Origin: Roseateles sp. XES5
GTDB lineage: Bacteria; Pseudomonadota; Alphaproteobacteria; Rhizobiales; Rhizobiaceae
DNA: 64,000 nt
Reading direction: 5' to 3'
Assembly (NCBI RefSeq): GCF_020535545.1
Contig: NZ_CP084754.1
Location: 558,001-622,000 of the forward strand
Below are positions 17,726 through 27,320 of this stretch, piece by piece. Numbering within the stretch: position 1 is the stretch's first letter; each line of letters starts with the position of its first letter. Made by a program: the position numbers and the translations under genes. The notes beneath the pieces were generated by a model. It was not told where the DNA came from and made no database searches. It saw only the letters and a list, made by a program, of their open reading frames with translations.

Positions 17726-19345
17726 TCAGGAGACGCGTTGAAGACGGGCGGCGCGATGGGCGGCCTGGACGTCGGGATCGGGATCGAGGCCGGCGGAGAG
17801 CAGGGCGCGGGTGTAGTCCTCCCGTGGCGTCTCGAAGACCTGACGCACCGTGCCGAGCTCCACGACGTTCCCCTTCTGCATGACCATCACATGGTCGGCG
17901 AAGTCGCGCACGACGGGCAGGTCATGGGCGATGAAGATGAAGGCGATGCCCATCTCCTTGCGCAGCTTGTCGAGCAGCGCGATGACCTGCGCCTGTACCG
18001 AAACGTCGAGCGCCGAGACCGCTTCGTCGCAGATGATGAGCTGCGGTTCCAGTGCGAGCGCCCGGGCAATGGCGATGCGCTGACGCTGGCCGCCGGAAAA
18101 CTGGTGCGGATAGCGGCCCATATGTTCCGGGCCGAGCCCCACCTGCACCAGCAATTCGCCGACGCGCTCGCGCCATCTGGCCTTGGGCAGGATATCCGGG
18201 TGAATGACCCAGGCCTCGGAGATGAGCTGGTAGACCGTCATGCGCGGGTTGAGCGACTGTGTCGGGTCCTGGAACACCATCTGCAGGTCGCGGCGCAGCT
18301 TGTAGAGTTCGGCCGGCGACAGGGTGAACAGGTCGCGGCCTTTCCAGTGCGCCGTGCCCCCGTCCGGCTCGTCGAGCCGGATCAGGATGCGGGCGAGCGT
18401 CGACTTGCCCGAGCCGCTCTCGCCGACGACGGCCATGGTCTCGCCGGGCATGAGATCGAAGGAAACGCCCTTCAGCGCGTCGAAGGAACCGTAGCGCTTG
18501 CGCACGTCGCGCACCGACAGGACCGGCTCGGCGCGGGCGACCGGCGCATGCATCTCGCCCTTGCCGGGCGCCGCGCCGATCAGCTTCCTGGTATAGGGAT
18601 GCTGGGGGTTCTTGTAGACCTCGCGCACCGTGCCGGCTTCCACCAGCACGCCCTTCTCCATCACCACGACACGGTCGGCGATTTCGGCGACGACGCCGAG
18701 ATCGTGGGTGATGATCAGCACGGCCATGCCGGTCTCTTGCTGCAACTCCTCCAGAAGGGCGAGCACCTCCGCCTGGACGGTCACGTCGAGCGCGGTCGTC
18801 GGCTCGTCGGCGATCAGGAGATCCGGGCGCAGCGCCAGCGCCATGGCGATCATCACACGCTGGCGCTGACCGCCGGAAAATTCGTGCGGATATTTGCCGA
18901 GCGAGCGCTCGGGATCGGGAATGCCGACGCGGCCGAGGAGGCGCAACGCCTCGGCCTGCGCCTTGGCGGCATCCGTTCCGTGCGTGGTGAGCGCCTCGCG
19001 GATCTGCCAGCCGACGGTATAGACCGGATTGAGATGGCTCAGCGGGTCCTGGAAGACCATCGCGATGCGCCGGCCGTTCACCTCCCGCCGCTCGTGCGCC
19101 GGCATCGTCAGGAGATCGACGCCGTCGAGCAGGATTTCGCCCGAACTGATGCGGCCCGGCGGCATGTCGATGAGGTTCATGATGGCGGAGGAGGAGACCG
19201 ACTTGCCCGATCCGCTCTCCCCGAGGATCGCCAGCGTCTCGCCGCGGTCGAGGTGGTAGGAGATGTCGCGCACGGCCTTCACGACGCCGGCGGCGGTATG
19301 GAACTCGACCGAGAGGTTGCGCACTTCCAGAAGATGGTCAGCCAT
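17726..19345 (-). CDS. Peptide-type ABC transporter, fused dual ATP-binding protein (DppD-DppF-like)
   Basis: A 539-residue protein with two complete nucleotide-binding domains. Domain 1 has Walker A GESGSGKS (about residue 36), signature [12 protein letters not shown] and Walker [13 protein letters not shown]. Domain 2 has [26 protein letters not shown] and [12 protein letters not shown]; the Ala in place of the usual Pro is a normal variant. Each carries the oligopeptide-family C-terminal element ([16 protein letters not shown], then a terminal equivalent). It overlaps the upstream permease gene by 8 bases. It energises import of the substrate bound by the protein at 21275-22774. Confidence 0.93.
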   Translation of the reverse strand: MADHLLEVRNLSVEFHTAAGVVKAVRDISYHLDRGETLAILGESGSGKSVSSSAIMNLIDMPPGRISSGEILLDGVDLLTMPAHERREVNGRRIAMVFQDPLSHLNPVYTVGWQIREALTTHGTDAAKAQAEALRLLGRVGIPDPERSLGKYPHEFSGGQRQRVMIAMALALRPDLLIADEPTTALDVTVQAEVLALLEELQQETGMAVLIITHDLGVVAEIADRVVVMEKGVLVEAGTVREVYKNPQHPYTRKLIGAAPGKGEMHAPVARAEPVLSVRDVRKRYGSFDALKGVSFDLMPGETMAVVGESGSGKSTLARILIRLDEPDGGTAHWKGRDLFTLSPAELYKLRRDLQMVFQDPTQSLNPRMTVYQLISEAWVIHPDILPKARWRERVGELLVQVGLGPEHMGRYPHQFSGGQRQRIAIARALALEPQLIICDEAVSALDVSVQAQVIALLDKLRKEMGIAFIFIAHDLPVVRDFADHVMVMQKGNVVELGTVRQVFETPREDYTRALLSAGLDPDPDVQAAHRAARLQRVS

Positions 19346-20261
19346 TCTTGCGGCCCTTCATTTCGAGGCGCCAGCGCTGCACCGGATCGAGCGCGATGCG
19401 CAGCCAGTTCGAGAGCAGGTTGAGCGACATGGTGGTCAGGATGATCGCAAGCCCCGGCCAGAAGGACAGCCACCAGGCATTGGTGAGATACTGCCGGCCC
19501 TGCGAGATCATCAGGCCCCAGGTGATTTCCGGCGGCTGGATGCCGATGCCGAGGAAGGAGAGCGCGCTTTCAGCCAGCATGACATAGGCGAAATCGAGCG
19601 TCGCCAGCGTCGTCAGCGTCGGCAGCACGACGGGCAGGATGTGGCGGAAGAGGATGCGCTTGCTCGATGCGCCCATCACGCGGGCGGCCTGTACGAACAT
19701 GCGCTCGCGGATTTCCAGCACCTCCGCCCGCGTGGTGCGCAGATAGACCGGAATGCGGGTGATCGCGAGCACCAGCATCAGGTTGAGGATCGAGGAGCCC
19801 AGGATGTAGAGCACGATCACGGCGATCAGCAGCGAGGGGAAGGACATGATGACGTCCGCGAGCCGCATGATGACCTGGTTGACGCGCGGCGAGGAGAAGC
19901 CCGCGACAAGCCCGAGCAGCGTGCCAATGACGGCGGACAGCGCGACGGCGCCGGCGGCGACCATCAGCGTGTTCTGCGTGGCGACGATGATGCGGGCCAG
20001 CAGCGGGCGGCCGAGCGCGTCGGCGCCCATCCACCACACCCAGCCGCGCTGCCAGTCGAAGGGCGCGGCATTGCGGCCGCGCAGATTCTGCTTCGTCGCG
20101 AGATCGCCGAGCCATGCCGGGCCGACAATGGCGAGGATCAGGACGACGATGAGGAAGATTGCCGCGCAGAGCGCGAACCTGTCGGCCAGCAGCATGCGGA
20201 GCATGCGCCTGGCGAAGCTCGGCTCTTCGGCAATGACGGTGTCGGAGGTCTGAAGGGTCAC
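19338..20261 (-). CDS. Peptide-type ABC transporter permease (DppC-like)
   Basis: A 307-residue inner-membrane permease with six membrane segments and the DppC-type N-terminal extension. The conserved loop EVLEIRERMFVQAARVMGASSKRILFRHILP is followed by EITWGLMISQGRQYL, both typical of the DppC group. The GTG at 20261 is preferred, with GAGGAGG immediately upstream that overlaps the stop of the preceding permease gene. An ATG at 20309 is open but lies inside that gene. Confidence 0.9.
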   Translation of the reverse strand: MTLQTSDTVIAEEPSFARRMLRMLLADRFALCAAIFLIVVLILAIVGPAWLGDLATKQNLRGRNAAPFDWQRGWVWWMGADALGRPLLARIIVATQNTLMVAAGAVALSAVIGTLLGLVAGFSSPRVNQVIMRLADVIMSFPSLLIAVIVLYILGSSILNLMLVLAITRIPVYLRTTRAEVLEIRERMFVQAARVMGASSKRILFRHILPVVLPTLTTLATLDFAYVMLAESALSFLGIGIQPPEITWGLMISQGRQYLTNAWWLSFWPGLAIILTTMSLNLLSNWLRIALDPVQRWRLEMKGRKNG

Positions 20262-20271
20262 GGCCGCCTCC

Positions 20272-21186
20272 TCAATGCCGGATGCGCGGATCGAGCAGCG
20301 CATAGGCAAGGTCGATCAGAAGATTCATGAGGAAGATCGCCAGCGCCGTGACGAGGATCGCGGCGAGAACGACGTTGAAGTCGCGTTGCAGGATGGAATC
20401 GATCATCAGCTTGCCGACGCCCGGAAAGCCGAAGATGGTCTCGACGATGACCGCGCCGTTGAGAAGGCTCGCCGCCTGGTCGCCGATGACGGTGATGACG
20501 GGCAGCATCGCATTGCGCAGGGCATGGACGAAGATGATCGGGCCCGACCTGACGCCCTTGGCACGCGCCGTCTTCACATAGGCCGACGAGAGCGCGCCGA
20601 TCATCGAGCCGCGCACGACCTGCACGATGATGCCGAAGGGGCGGATGAAGAGAACCGAGATCGGCAGGATCCAGTGCAGGATCGAGCCGGTGCCGGATGT
20701 CGGCAGCCAGGCGAGGTTCACCGAGAAGACGACGATCGCCACGACCGCCAGCCAGAAATCGGGAACGGAGGCGCCGACCAGCGAAATGACGGAGGACAGG
20801 CGGTCGAAGAAGCCGCCGGCGCGGAAGGCGGCCAGCGAGCCGACGACGATGGCCGCGCCGGTGACGAGCGTCATGGTGATGAGGGCAAGCCAGAGGGTCC
20901 AGACGAAGGCTTCCAGCACGACATCGAGCGCCGGGCGCGCCTTGCGCAGGGATTCGCCGAAATCGCCGGTCACGACGTCGCCGACATAGCGGACGAACTG
21001 CGTGAGCAGCGGGTCGTTCAGGCCGTGCAGTTCACGGAACTGCTGCTTCATTTCCGCGGAGGCCTCGACCGGAAGGAACAAGGCGGCCGGGTCGCCCGTC
21101 AACCGCGAGAGGAAGAAGACCATGACGATCAGGCCGACAAGCGAGATCAGACTGGCCACAGCGCGTTTTCGAACGAATTTCAGCAT
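20272..21186 (-). CDS. Peptide-type ABC transporter permease (DppB-like)
   Basis: A 304-residue inner-membrane permease. It begins MLKFVRKRAVASLISLVGLIVMVFF and contains the DppB-type periplasmic segment with HGLNDPLLTQFVRYVGDVVTGDFGES. The coupling loop SSAYVKTARAKGVRSGPIIFVHALRNAMLP is followed by FGFPGVGKLMIDSILQRDF, typical of this group. The ATG at 21186 follows GAGGGCGCC. It pairs with the DppC-like protein encoded immediately downstream. Confidence 0.92.
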   Translation of the reverse strand: MLKFVRKRAVASLISLVGLIVMVFFLSRLTGDPAALFLPVEASAEMKQQFRELHGLNDPLLTQFVRYVGDVVTGDFGESLRKARPALDVVLEAFVWTLWLALITMTLVTGAAIVVGSLAAFRAGGFFDRLSSVISLVGASVPDFWLAVVAIVVFSVNLAWLPTSGTGSILHWILPISVLFIRPFGIIVQVVRGSMIGALSSAYVKTARAKGVRSGPIIFVHALRNAMLPVITVIGDQAASLLNGAVIVETIFGFPGVGKLMIDSILQRDFNVVLAAILVTALAIFLMNLLIDLAYALLDPRIRH

Positions 21187-21274
21187 GGCGCCCTCGGGGG
21201 AATCCGGCGGCGGGATCATCCCGCCGCCTTGATTGCTGTTGTGGCTGGCAAACGCGGCGTTCGCCAGCACCGGC

Positions 21275-22774
21275 TTACTTGATCTTGATTTCCGACAGCT
21301 GGAGCGTGCCGTTCGTCGCCATGGTCGGCTTGAAATCGAGACGTTCGGAAACGCGGGAGAAGCCGACCATGTGGAACAGGAGGACGTCGGCGACGACCTC
21401 GTCATGCACATAGGCGATCACTTCCTTCCACAGCTTGGCGCGTTCCTCGCCCACGGCGGCCGAAGCGCGCTTGATCAGGTCGTCGACCTTCGGGTCGGAG
21501 AAGCCGGACTGCGTGCCTTCGGTCGCATATTTGAAGAACATCGAGAACGACGGGTCGCCCTTCGCGTTGTCATGCATGGCGGCGACGATCTGCGGGCCGC
21601 GGCCTTCCTTGAAGGGCTTGGAATAGTACTGCTCGTGCTCGGCGACCTCGACGAATTTCAGTTCGACCTTGAAGCCGACATCCTGAAGCTGCGCCTGGAT
21701 GGCTTCCATGATCTCCGTGACGTTCGGGAAGTTGGCCGAGCGGGCGATGATGGTGATCGGCGTGTCGACCTTGACGCCGGCGGCCTTGGCTTCCTCCAGC
21801 AGCTTCTTCGCGCCTTCGGGGTCGAAGGGGAAGACCTTGACGTCGGGATTCCAGCCGAGCGTCGGCGGCGGCACGATGGCTGTCGCCAGCAGCGCGCCCT
21901 CGGGAACCAGCGTGCCGATGAAGGCCTGGCGATCGATCGCAAGGTTCAGCGCACGGCGCACCCGCACGTCGTTCAGCGGCTCGATATTGTGGTCGATGCG
22001 CAGGTACACCGTCTCGCTGTCGAGATAGGAGAAGTCGGTCGCCGGGTTGGTGGCGTCGAGCTGCGAGATGGACGGCGAGAGATCGGCTTCGCCGGTCTGC
22101 ACCATCGCGGCGCGAACGGACGGATCGGCGCGGAAGAGATAGGTCGCCTCCGTCACTTCCGGCTTCTCGCCCCAGTAGTCTTCCCGGCTCGTCAGCACGA
22201 TCTGCTGGCCGGGCGTCCAGTTGGTCAGCTTGTAGGGGCCGGTACCGACCGGCTCGCGCACGAATTCGAGCGGCGTTTCCTCGGGTACGATGGTGACGAG
22301 CGACATCAGCAGCGGCAGGATCGGCTGGGCCGGATCGGCCTTGAAGTCGATCGTGTAGTCGTCGACGATCTCGGGCGTTACCGTCATGCCGCCGAAGTAG
22401 CGGCGCGATTCACAGGCGTTCTTGTCGCTCATGATACGGTCGAAGCTGTGCTTGACGTCCTTCGCGTCGAAGCCCGTGCCATCGGAGAACTTGACGCCCT
22501 GGCGCAGGTGGAAGCGCCAGCTTCCGTCGGCGTTCTGCTCCCACTTTTCGGCAAGGCGCGGCATGACGCCCTTGTCGCCGCGCACGTCGAGCTCGGTCAG
22601 TGTCTCGCTGACATTCTGCATGATGACGCGGCCGATATTCGAGCGCGTCGCCATGCAGGGCTCCAGGAGATCGGCCTCCTCGGGCAGGACGATCTTGATG
22701 GGGCCCGACCCGGCGAAAGCAGGCGACAAGGCGGAGCCCAGCATGAGGGCCCCCAGGACAAACATTCTCTTCAC
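21275..22774 (-). CDS. Peptide-type ABC transporter substrate-binding protein
   Basis: A 499-residue family 5 (DppA/OppA-type) periplasmic binding protein. A Sec signal peptide, MKRMFVLGALMLGSALSPAFA, occupies about the first 21 residues. Typical segments are PRLAEKWEQNADGSWRFHLR, GVKFSDGTGFDAKDVKHSFDR and EPVGTGPYKLTNW. Family members bind peptides but also sugar acids, oligosaccharides and opines. Given the DapA, PdxA and kinase neighbours, a non-peptide ligand is plausible. It lies between the DMT exporter gene and the two permease genes, all on the minus strand. Confidence 0.92.
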   Translation of the reverse strand: MKRMFVLGALMLGSALSPAFAGSGPIKIVLPEEADLLEPCMATRSNIGRVIMQNVSETLTELDVRGDKGVMPRLAEKWEQNADGSWRFHLRQGVKFSDGTGFDAKDVKHSFDRIMSDKNACESRRYFGGMTVTPEIVDDYTIDFKADPAQPILPLLMSLVTIVPEETPLEFVREPVGTGPYKLTNWTPGQQIVLTSREDYWGEKPEVTEATYLFRADPSVRAAMVQTGEADLSPSISQLDATNPATDFSYLDSETVYLRIDHNIEPLNDVRVRRALNLAIDRQAFIGTLVPEGALLATAIVPPPTLGWNPDVKVFPFDPEGAKKLLEEAKAAGVKVDTPITIIARSANFPNVTEIMEAIQAQLQDVGFKVELKFVEVAEHEQYYSKPFKEGRGPQIVAAMHDNAKGDPSFSMFFKYATEGTQSGFSDPKVDDLIKRASAAVGEERAKLWKEVIAYVHDEVVADVLLFHMVGFSRVSERLDFKPTMATNGTLQLSEIKIK

Positions 22775-22800
22775 GGCATTTCCTCCCTAGTGAATTTCGT

Positions 22801-23673
22801 TCAGGCAGATGTCGGTTTTCCGGATCGCGCGGCGATCAGCGCCGCGCAACAGATGAGCCCGCCGCCGCAAAGCGTGGTGAGGGCGATGTTTTCGCCGAAC
22901 AGTGCGAACCCGCCGAGCGCCACCAGCGGCAGGCGCAGGAAATCGACGGGGGCGACGATGGTGGCGGGGGCGAGCGAGAAGGCATGAGTCATCATGCCCA
23001 TGCAGGCGGCGCCGACGACGCCTTGCAGCGCCAGAAGCCCCATCTCCTTCGAGCCGGGCATCGTCCAGAAGGGGACGGCGAAGAGCAGCGCGATCGGCAC
23101 GGTCAGAAGCAGGTTCCAGATGACCAGCGTCGCGGTCCCGTCGCCCTTCGACATGGATTTCAGGATCAACTGGATGGCCGACTGAAGCACCGCGCCGGCA
23201 AGCGCGAGCACAATGGCGAGGCTGAAGCCGGTGCCTGACGGCCCGATGACGAACAGCGCACCGACGAAACCGACCACGACCGCGACGATCATGGCCGGCC
23301 CCGGCCGCTCGCCGAGGGTCAGCGCCGCGCCCAGCACCAGGAAGATCGGTGACGTAAAGGCAATGGCCGTCACGTCGGCGAGCGGGCCGGCGCTGAAGGC
23401 GGCGAAGAAGGCAACCATGGCCAGCAGCTTGAAGCCGGCGCGCACCGCATGCTGGCGCAGCGGATGCGTCGAGCGCAGCACACCGGGGCGCAGCGCGATC
23501 CAGGGCAGGAGAACGAGCGCGCCGAAGAAGGCGCGGAAGAAGCCGATGACGAAGGGATGAACGGCGCCATCGAGGGCGCGAACGATCACCGCGTCGGTCG
23601 CCGCAAGGATCGCAGCGCCCACCGCAAAGATAACGGCCGCCCTGGCCCGCTCCTGCCCGCCGAATACCGGCAT
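22801..23673 (-). CDS. EamA/DMT-family membrane transporter
   Basis: A 290-residue protein with ten predicted membrane helices in two EamA repeats (about residues 12-140 and 155-285). Characteristic segments are FRAFFGALVLLPWIAL, PLADVTAIAFTSPIFLVLGAALTLGE and the mirrored DFLRLPLVALGGFALFGEN. It is a likely metabolite exporter. It is the first gene of the minus-strand unit and is divergent from the Asp-box protein gene. Substrate unknown. Confidence 0.88.
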   Translation of the reverse strand: MPVFGGQERARAAVIFAVGAAILAATDAVIVRALDGAVHPFVIGFFRAFFGALVLLPWIALRPGVLRSTHPLRQHAVRAGFKLLAMVAFFAAFSAGPLADVTAIAFTSPIFLVLGAALTLGERPGPAMIVAVVVGFVGALFVIGPSGTGFSLAIVLALAGAVLQSAIQLILKSMSKGDGTATLVIWNLLLTVPIALLFAVPFWTMPGSKEMGLLALQGVVGAACMGMMTHAFSLAPATIVAPVDFLRLPLVALGGFALFGENIALTTLCGGGLICCAALIAARSGKPTSA

Positions 23674-23905
23674 GAAACCCTCCTCCCGGCATCCTCTCGC
23701 CGGCTGGCCCAGACAATCTCCTTTTCCGGCAAGTTTGTCAATTTCTTTCGCAATGTAAAATCATACGTTTTAATTTTGAAATTATAAATGCCATAAAAAC
23801 AATATGTTAATTAACTTACTTGCCGCAATCATCAAATCAAGTAACATTCTTAAACTTGACAACTTTGGAAATTTTGCGATTTTCGAAGGCCTGCAGGAGG
23901 AGCCG
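23674..23905. promoter_or_regulatory. AT-rich divergent promoter region of the sugar-acid-like locus
   Basis: A 232-bp, markedly AT-rich gap between divergent genes. It holds an exact palindrome GTTAATTAAC (23806-23815) and a TTGACA box near 23858. No match to the palindrome before the DUF1537 kinase gene (29080-29105) was found. This is the probable control region for both arms of the locus. Confidence 0.45.
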
Positions 23906-25099
23906 ATGAATCCAGAAGAAATAGCCAGCACCATGAATGGCCTGCTCACGACCGTCGCGCCCGGCCGCATGGAAGCCCTGCTGCCCTCGCCGATGATCCA
24001 GAACCATGCCGCGTTCCTGCACCTGCTGTCCGACGGTGCGCTCGCCTGCGCCTGGTTCGGCGGCACGCTGGAGGGCAAGTCCGACATCTCGATCTTCGCC
24101 TCCGTCCTGCCACAGGGCGCGGCGCAATGGGGGCCGCCGCAGCGCCTGAGCTTCGACCCCGCCCATTCGGAGCAGAACCCGGTGTTCTTCACCGCGCCGG
24201 ATGGCCGGCTCTGGCTCTTCCACACCTCGCAGCCCTCCGGCAACCAGGACGAATGCCGCATCCGCATGGTCGAAATCCGGCGCAGGGCCGATCCCCTGAC
24301 GCTGACCGCCGCCGAAGGCCGCTATCTCGACCTGCCGCGCGGCTGCTTCGTCCGCGCACCGGTGACGCTGCGCGACGACGGGGCCTGGCTGCTGCCGATC
24401 TTCCGCTGCATCCAGCGCCCGGGCCAGAAATGGAACGGCAGCCACGACACGGCCGCCGTCGGCGTCTCGCTCGACCACGGCGCGACATGGCGGCTGGACG
24501 ATCTCGATCAGTCGATCGGCTGCGTGCACATGTCGCCCGTCCCGCTTGGCGAGGGCCACCTCGCCGCCTTCTTCCGGCGGCGTCAGGCCGACTGGGTCTA
24601 CCGCACGGAAAGCCGCGACGGCGGCCGCTCCTGGTCGATACCCGCGGCCAGCGACGTGCCGAACAACAATTCCTCCATCGCCGCCGTCCGGCTTCGGGAC
24701 GGGCGTGTCGCGATGATCTGCAATCCCGTCAGCGCCGCCCAGTCGGCGGAGCGGCGTGCCTCGCTCTATGACGAACTGGGCGAGGACGACAGCCGGCCCG
24801 ACGCGGATCCGGCCGGCGGCTGCGTGCCCGTCTGGGGCGTTCCGCGTGCGCCGGTCGCGCTCTGCCTTTCCGAGGACGGCGGCCGGACCTTCCCCATCCG
24901 GCTGCTGGTCGAGGACGGGCCGGGCACCTGCCTTTCCAACGACTCGACCGACGGCCGCAACAAGGAAATGTCCTATCCCTGGCTGCTGGAGGGACCGGAC
25001 GGCACCCTGCACCTCGCCTATACCTACCACCGCCGCGCCATCAAATATGTCTGCCTCTCCCCCGGCTGGGACGGCGCCGACGCACGGAGAATTTCATGA
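23906..25099 (+). CDS. Sialidase-fold protein with Asp-box (BNR) repeats, cytoplasmic
   Basis: A 397-residue beta-propeller protein with three visible Asp-boxes (S-x-D-x-G-x-[TS]-[WF]): SLDHGATW (about residue 187), SRDGGRSW (about 236) and SEDGGRTF (about 322). It also has [18 protein letters not shown] and [22 protein letters not shown], typical of the BNR_2 sialidase-like group. No signal peptide and no FRIP motif are visible, so it is unlikely to be a secreted sialidase. It may hydrolyse, isomerise or lyse a sugar-acid linkage in the cytoplasm. The ATG at 23906 follows GGAGGAG; an upstream extension runs into AT-rich intergenic sequence. Its stop overlaps the pdxA-like start by 4 bases. 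Confidence 0.82.
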   Translation: MNPEEIASTMNGLLTTVAPGRMEALLPSPMIQNHAAFLHLLSDGALACAWFGGTLEGKSDISIFASVLPQGAAQWGPPQRLSFDPAHSEQNPVFFTAPDGRLWLFHTSQPSGNQDECRIRMVEIRRRADPLTLTAAEGRYLDLPRGCFVRAPVTLRDDGAWLLPIFRCIQRPGQKWNGSHDTAAVGVSLDHGATWRLDDLDQSIGCVHMSPVPLGEGHLAAFFRRRQADWVYRTESRDGGRSWSIPAASDVPNNNSSIAAVRLRDGRVAMICNPVSAAQSAERRASLYDELGEDDSRPDADPAGGCVPVWGVPRAPVALCLSEDGGRTFPIRLLVEDGPGTCLSNDSTDGRNKEMSYPWLLEGPDGTLHLAYTYHRRAIKYVCLSPGWDGADARRIS

Positions 25100-26052
25100 G
25101 CAATATCATCGGCATAACCATGGGAGATCCGTGCGGGGTCGGCCCGGAGATCTCGGTTCGGGCGCTGGCCGGCATGCCGCCGGAGGAACGCGACGCGACC
25201 CGCATCTACGGCAATCTCGCGACGCTCGAAGCGGCGCGGGCGGCGCTCGGCATCGATATCGACCTCGCACGCCATGTCGTCGACCTTCCCGTCGAAGGCG
25301 CACCGCTGCCCTGGGGGCAGCTCAGCCCGGTCGCCGGCGACGCGGCCTTCCGCTTCATCGAAAAGGCGGTGCAGGACGCGCAGGCCGGCACGATCGGCTG
25401 CATCGTCACCGCGCCGATCAACAAGGAGGCCCTGAACCTTGCCGGCCATCACTATGACGGCCATACCGGGATGCTGCGCAGCCTCACGGGCGCCAAGGCG
25501 GCCTATATGCTGCTCGCCTCGGACCGGCTGAAGGTCATCCACGTCTCCACCCACGTCTCCCTGCAGGAGGCGATCCGCCGCGCAACGACCGAGCGCGTGC
25601 TGGCGACCATCCGCGCGGGCGACGCCCATCTCAAGCGCATCGGCTATGCGGCGCCGAAGATCGCGATCGCCGGCATCAATCCGCATTGCGGCGAGAACGG
25701 CCTGTTCGGCACCGAGGACGACGATCAGATCGCGCCGGCCGTCGCCGCAGCGCGCGCCGAAGGTATCGACGCGCACGGCCCGATCTCGGCCGACACCGTG
25801 TTCCACCGCGCCTATTCCGGCGCATTCGATCTGGTCGTGGCGCAGTACCATGATCAGGGCCATATCCCGATCAAGCTCGTCGCCTTCGATACCGCCGTGA
25901 ACGTCTCGGTGGATCTCCCGATCGACCGCACCTCCGTCGACCATGGCACCGCCTTCGACATTGCAGGCAAGGGCATCGCCAATCACGGCAATATGAATTC
26001 CGCCATCGCCTATGCCCGCAAGCTGGTGGCCGGCGGGGCAAAGCGAGGATGA
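25096..26052 (+). CDS. PdxA-family 4-phospho-hydroxy-acid dehydrogenase (PdxA2-like)
   Basis: A 318-residue NAD-dependent metal dehydrogenase of the PdxA family. Motifs are [13 protein letters not shown] (residues 7-19), [10 protein letters not shown], the metal ligand region [35 protein letters not shown] and [14 protein letters not shown]. PdxA2 members oxidise 4-phospho-threonate or -erythronate to a beta-keto acid that decarboxylates to dihydroxyacetone phosphate. True PdxA acts in vitamin B6 synthesis, but the association with a DUF1537 kinase, an Fe-ADH and uptake genes argues for catabolism. It overlaps the BNR gene by 4 bases and precedes the Fe-ADH by 4 bp. Confidence 0.9.
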   Translation: MSNIIGITMGDPCGVGPEISVRALAGMPPEERDATRIYGNLATLEAARAALGIDIDLARHVVDLPVEGAPLPWGQLSPVAGDAAFRFIEKAVQDAQAGTIGCIVTAPINKEALNLAGHHYDGHTGMLRSLTGAKAAYMLLASDRLKVIHVSTHVSLQEAIRRATTERVLATIRAGDAHLKRIGYAAPKIAIAGINPHCGENGLFGTEDDDQIAPAVAAARAEGIDAHGPISADTVFHRAYSGAFDLVVAQYHDQGHIPIKLVAFDTAVNVSVDLPIDRTSVDHGTAFDIAGKGIANHGNMNSAIAYARKLVAGGAKRG

Positions 26053-26056
26053 CGCC

Positions 26057-27175
26057 ATGACGATCGCTCCCATCACCCTTCACCAGCCGCGCCGTCTTGC
26101 CGTCGGCGCAGGCACGATCGCAGAGGTCGGCGCCTGGGCGGCGGACGCCAGGTCCGTCCTCGTCATCGCGACGCCGATCACCGTCGGCTTTGCCGACCGG
26201 CTGAAACTGTCCGGGCGCATCGCCACCTTCGACGCCATCCCCGGCGAACCCGACATCGCAACGCTCGAGGCAGCCCTCGGCGCAGCGCGCCAGACCAGGC
26301 CCGACCTCATCGTCGGCCTCGGCGGCGGCTCGGTGCTCGACGTCGCCAAGCTCGTCGCCGTGCTGTGGGACAGCGAACAGACGCTTGCCGATGTCGCCGG
26401 CCCGAACCGCGTCGCCGGCCGGCGCACGCGGCTCGTCCAGGTGGCGACCACCGCCGGCACCGGCTCGGAGGCGGGCATCCGCTCGCTGATCACTGATCCG
26501 GAAAAGGGCAGCAAGATCGCGGTCGAAAGCCCGCACATGATCGCCGATTTCGCGGTGCTCGATCCGGAGCTCACCTATTCGGTGCCGCCGGCCGTAACCG
26601 CCGCGACCGGGGTCGATGCCATGGCGCATTGCGTCGAAGCCTTCACCAACCGCCGCGCCCATCCGATGATCGACGGTTTTGCCCGCATGGGCTTCCGGCT
26701 GGTCGGCAAGTATCTCGCCCGCGCCGTGAAGGATGGCACCGACACCGAAGCGCGCGAGGGCCTGATGCTCGCCTCCTATTATGGCGGTATCTGCCTCGGG
26801 CCAGTGAACACGGCGGCGGGACATGCCATCGCCTATCCGCTCGGCACCCGGCTGCGCCTGCCGCACGGATTGGCGAATGCCGTCATCTTTCCGCACGTCC
26901 TCGCCTTCAACCAGAAGGTAGCATCGGACAAGACCGCGGAAGTCGCCGCGGCACTGGGCCTTGGCGAGACCCTCTCCGCCGGCGCACTGCTGGACACCGC
27001 CTGTGGTTTCTGCCGGGAGCTCGGCATCGAAATGTCGCTGGCCGCCCATGGCGCGAAAGCCGACGACCTGCCGCTCTACGCCAGCGAAGCCCATGCCAAC
27101 CGGCGGCTGATGGACAACAACCCCATCGACATGAGCGTCGAAGAGGTGCTCGGCATCTACAAGGCGGCCTTCTAG
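26057..27175 (+). CDS. Iron-containing alcohol dehydrogenase (maleylacetate reductase-like)
   Basis: A 372-residue group III (Fe) alcohol dehydrogenase. The NAD(P) loop is GLGGGSVLDVAKL (about residues 90-102), followed by TTAGTGSEA. Metal ligands are visible as Asp/His in GVDAMAHCVEA, His in RLRLPHGLANA and His in SEAHANRRLMDNNP. GAGGATG precedes the ATG. It is third in the plus-strand unit with the Asp-box protein and PdxA-like genes, and probably interconverts a keto and hydroxy group of the same substrate series. It is followed by a cluster of hairpins and a terminator. Confidence 0.9.
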   Translation: MTIAPITLHQPRRLAVGAGTIAEVGAWAADARSVLVIATPITVGFADRLKLSGRIATFDAIPGEPDIATLEAALGAARQTRPDLIVGLGGGSVLDVAKLVAVLWDSEQTLADVAGPNRVAGRRTRLVQVATTAGTGSEAGIRSLITDPEKGSKIAVESPHMIADFAVLDPELTYSVPPAVTAATGVDAMAHCVEAFTNRRAHPMIDGFARMGFRLVGKYLARAVKDGTDTEAREGLMLASYYGGICLGPVNTAAGHAIAYPLGTRLRLPHGLANAVIFPHVLAFNQKVASDKTAEVAAALGLGETLSAGALLDTACGFCRELGIEMSLAAHGAKADDLPLYASEAHANRRLMDNNPIDMSVEEVLGIYKAAF

Positions 27176-27176
27176 A

Positions 27177-27221
27177 GTTTGTCAGGGAAAAGCGGGAACC
27201 GGTTTTCCCGAAAAGACAAAC
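27177..27221. repeat. Nested palindromic intergenic element
   Basis: Outer arms GTTTGTC (27177-27183) and GACAAAC (27215-27221) enclose inner arms GGGAAAA and TTTTCCC, around a GCGGGAACCGG core. It lies one base past the Fe-ADH stop. The GGGAACCGGTTTTCCC pattern resembles short palindromic elements that recur between genes in Rhizobiaceae; that link is from memory, not a search. Confidence 0.6.
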
Positions 27222-27250
27222 GAAAACAAAAGAATTTAGAACACGCCCCA

Positions 27251-27270
27251 CCGAAGCGGCATCGCTTCGG
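27251..27270. repeat. Perfect 8-bp stem-loop
   Basis: CCGAAGCG and CGCTTCGG flank a GCAT tetraloop between the nested palindrome and the terminator. Probably part of the same transcription-end structure. Confidence 0.5.
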
Positions 27271-27285
27271 CGCCGGAGAATACGC

Positions 27286-27311
27286 AAAACCCCGGCATTA
27301 CAGGGGTTTTT
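27286..27311. terminator. Bidirectional intrinsic terminator
   Basis: AAAACCCC and GGGGTTTT form a perfect 8-bp stem with a 9-base loop and a T-run in both orientations. It separates the plus-strand Fe-ADH gene from the convergent gntR-type gene (stop at 27321), so it can end both transcripts. Confidence 0.85.
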
Positions 27312-27320
27312 CCGTTCGAG

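Noticed and set aside
23906..25099. True secreted sialidase (nanH) with NanA lyase
   Set aside because: No signal peptide or FRIP motif is visible, and the DapA-family partner has the KDSGG form rather than a NanA-like active site.
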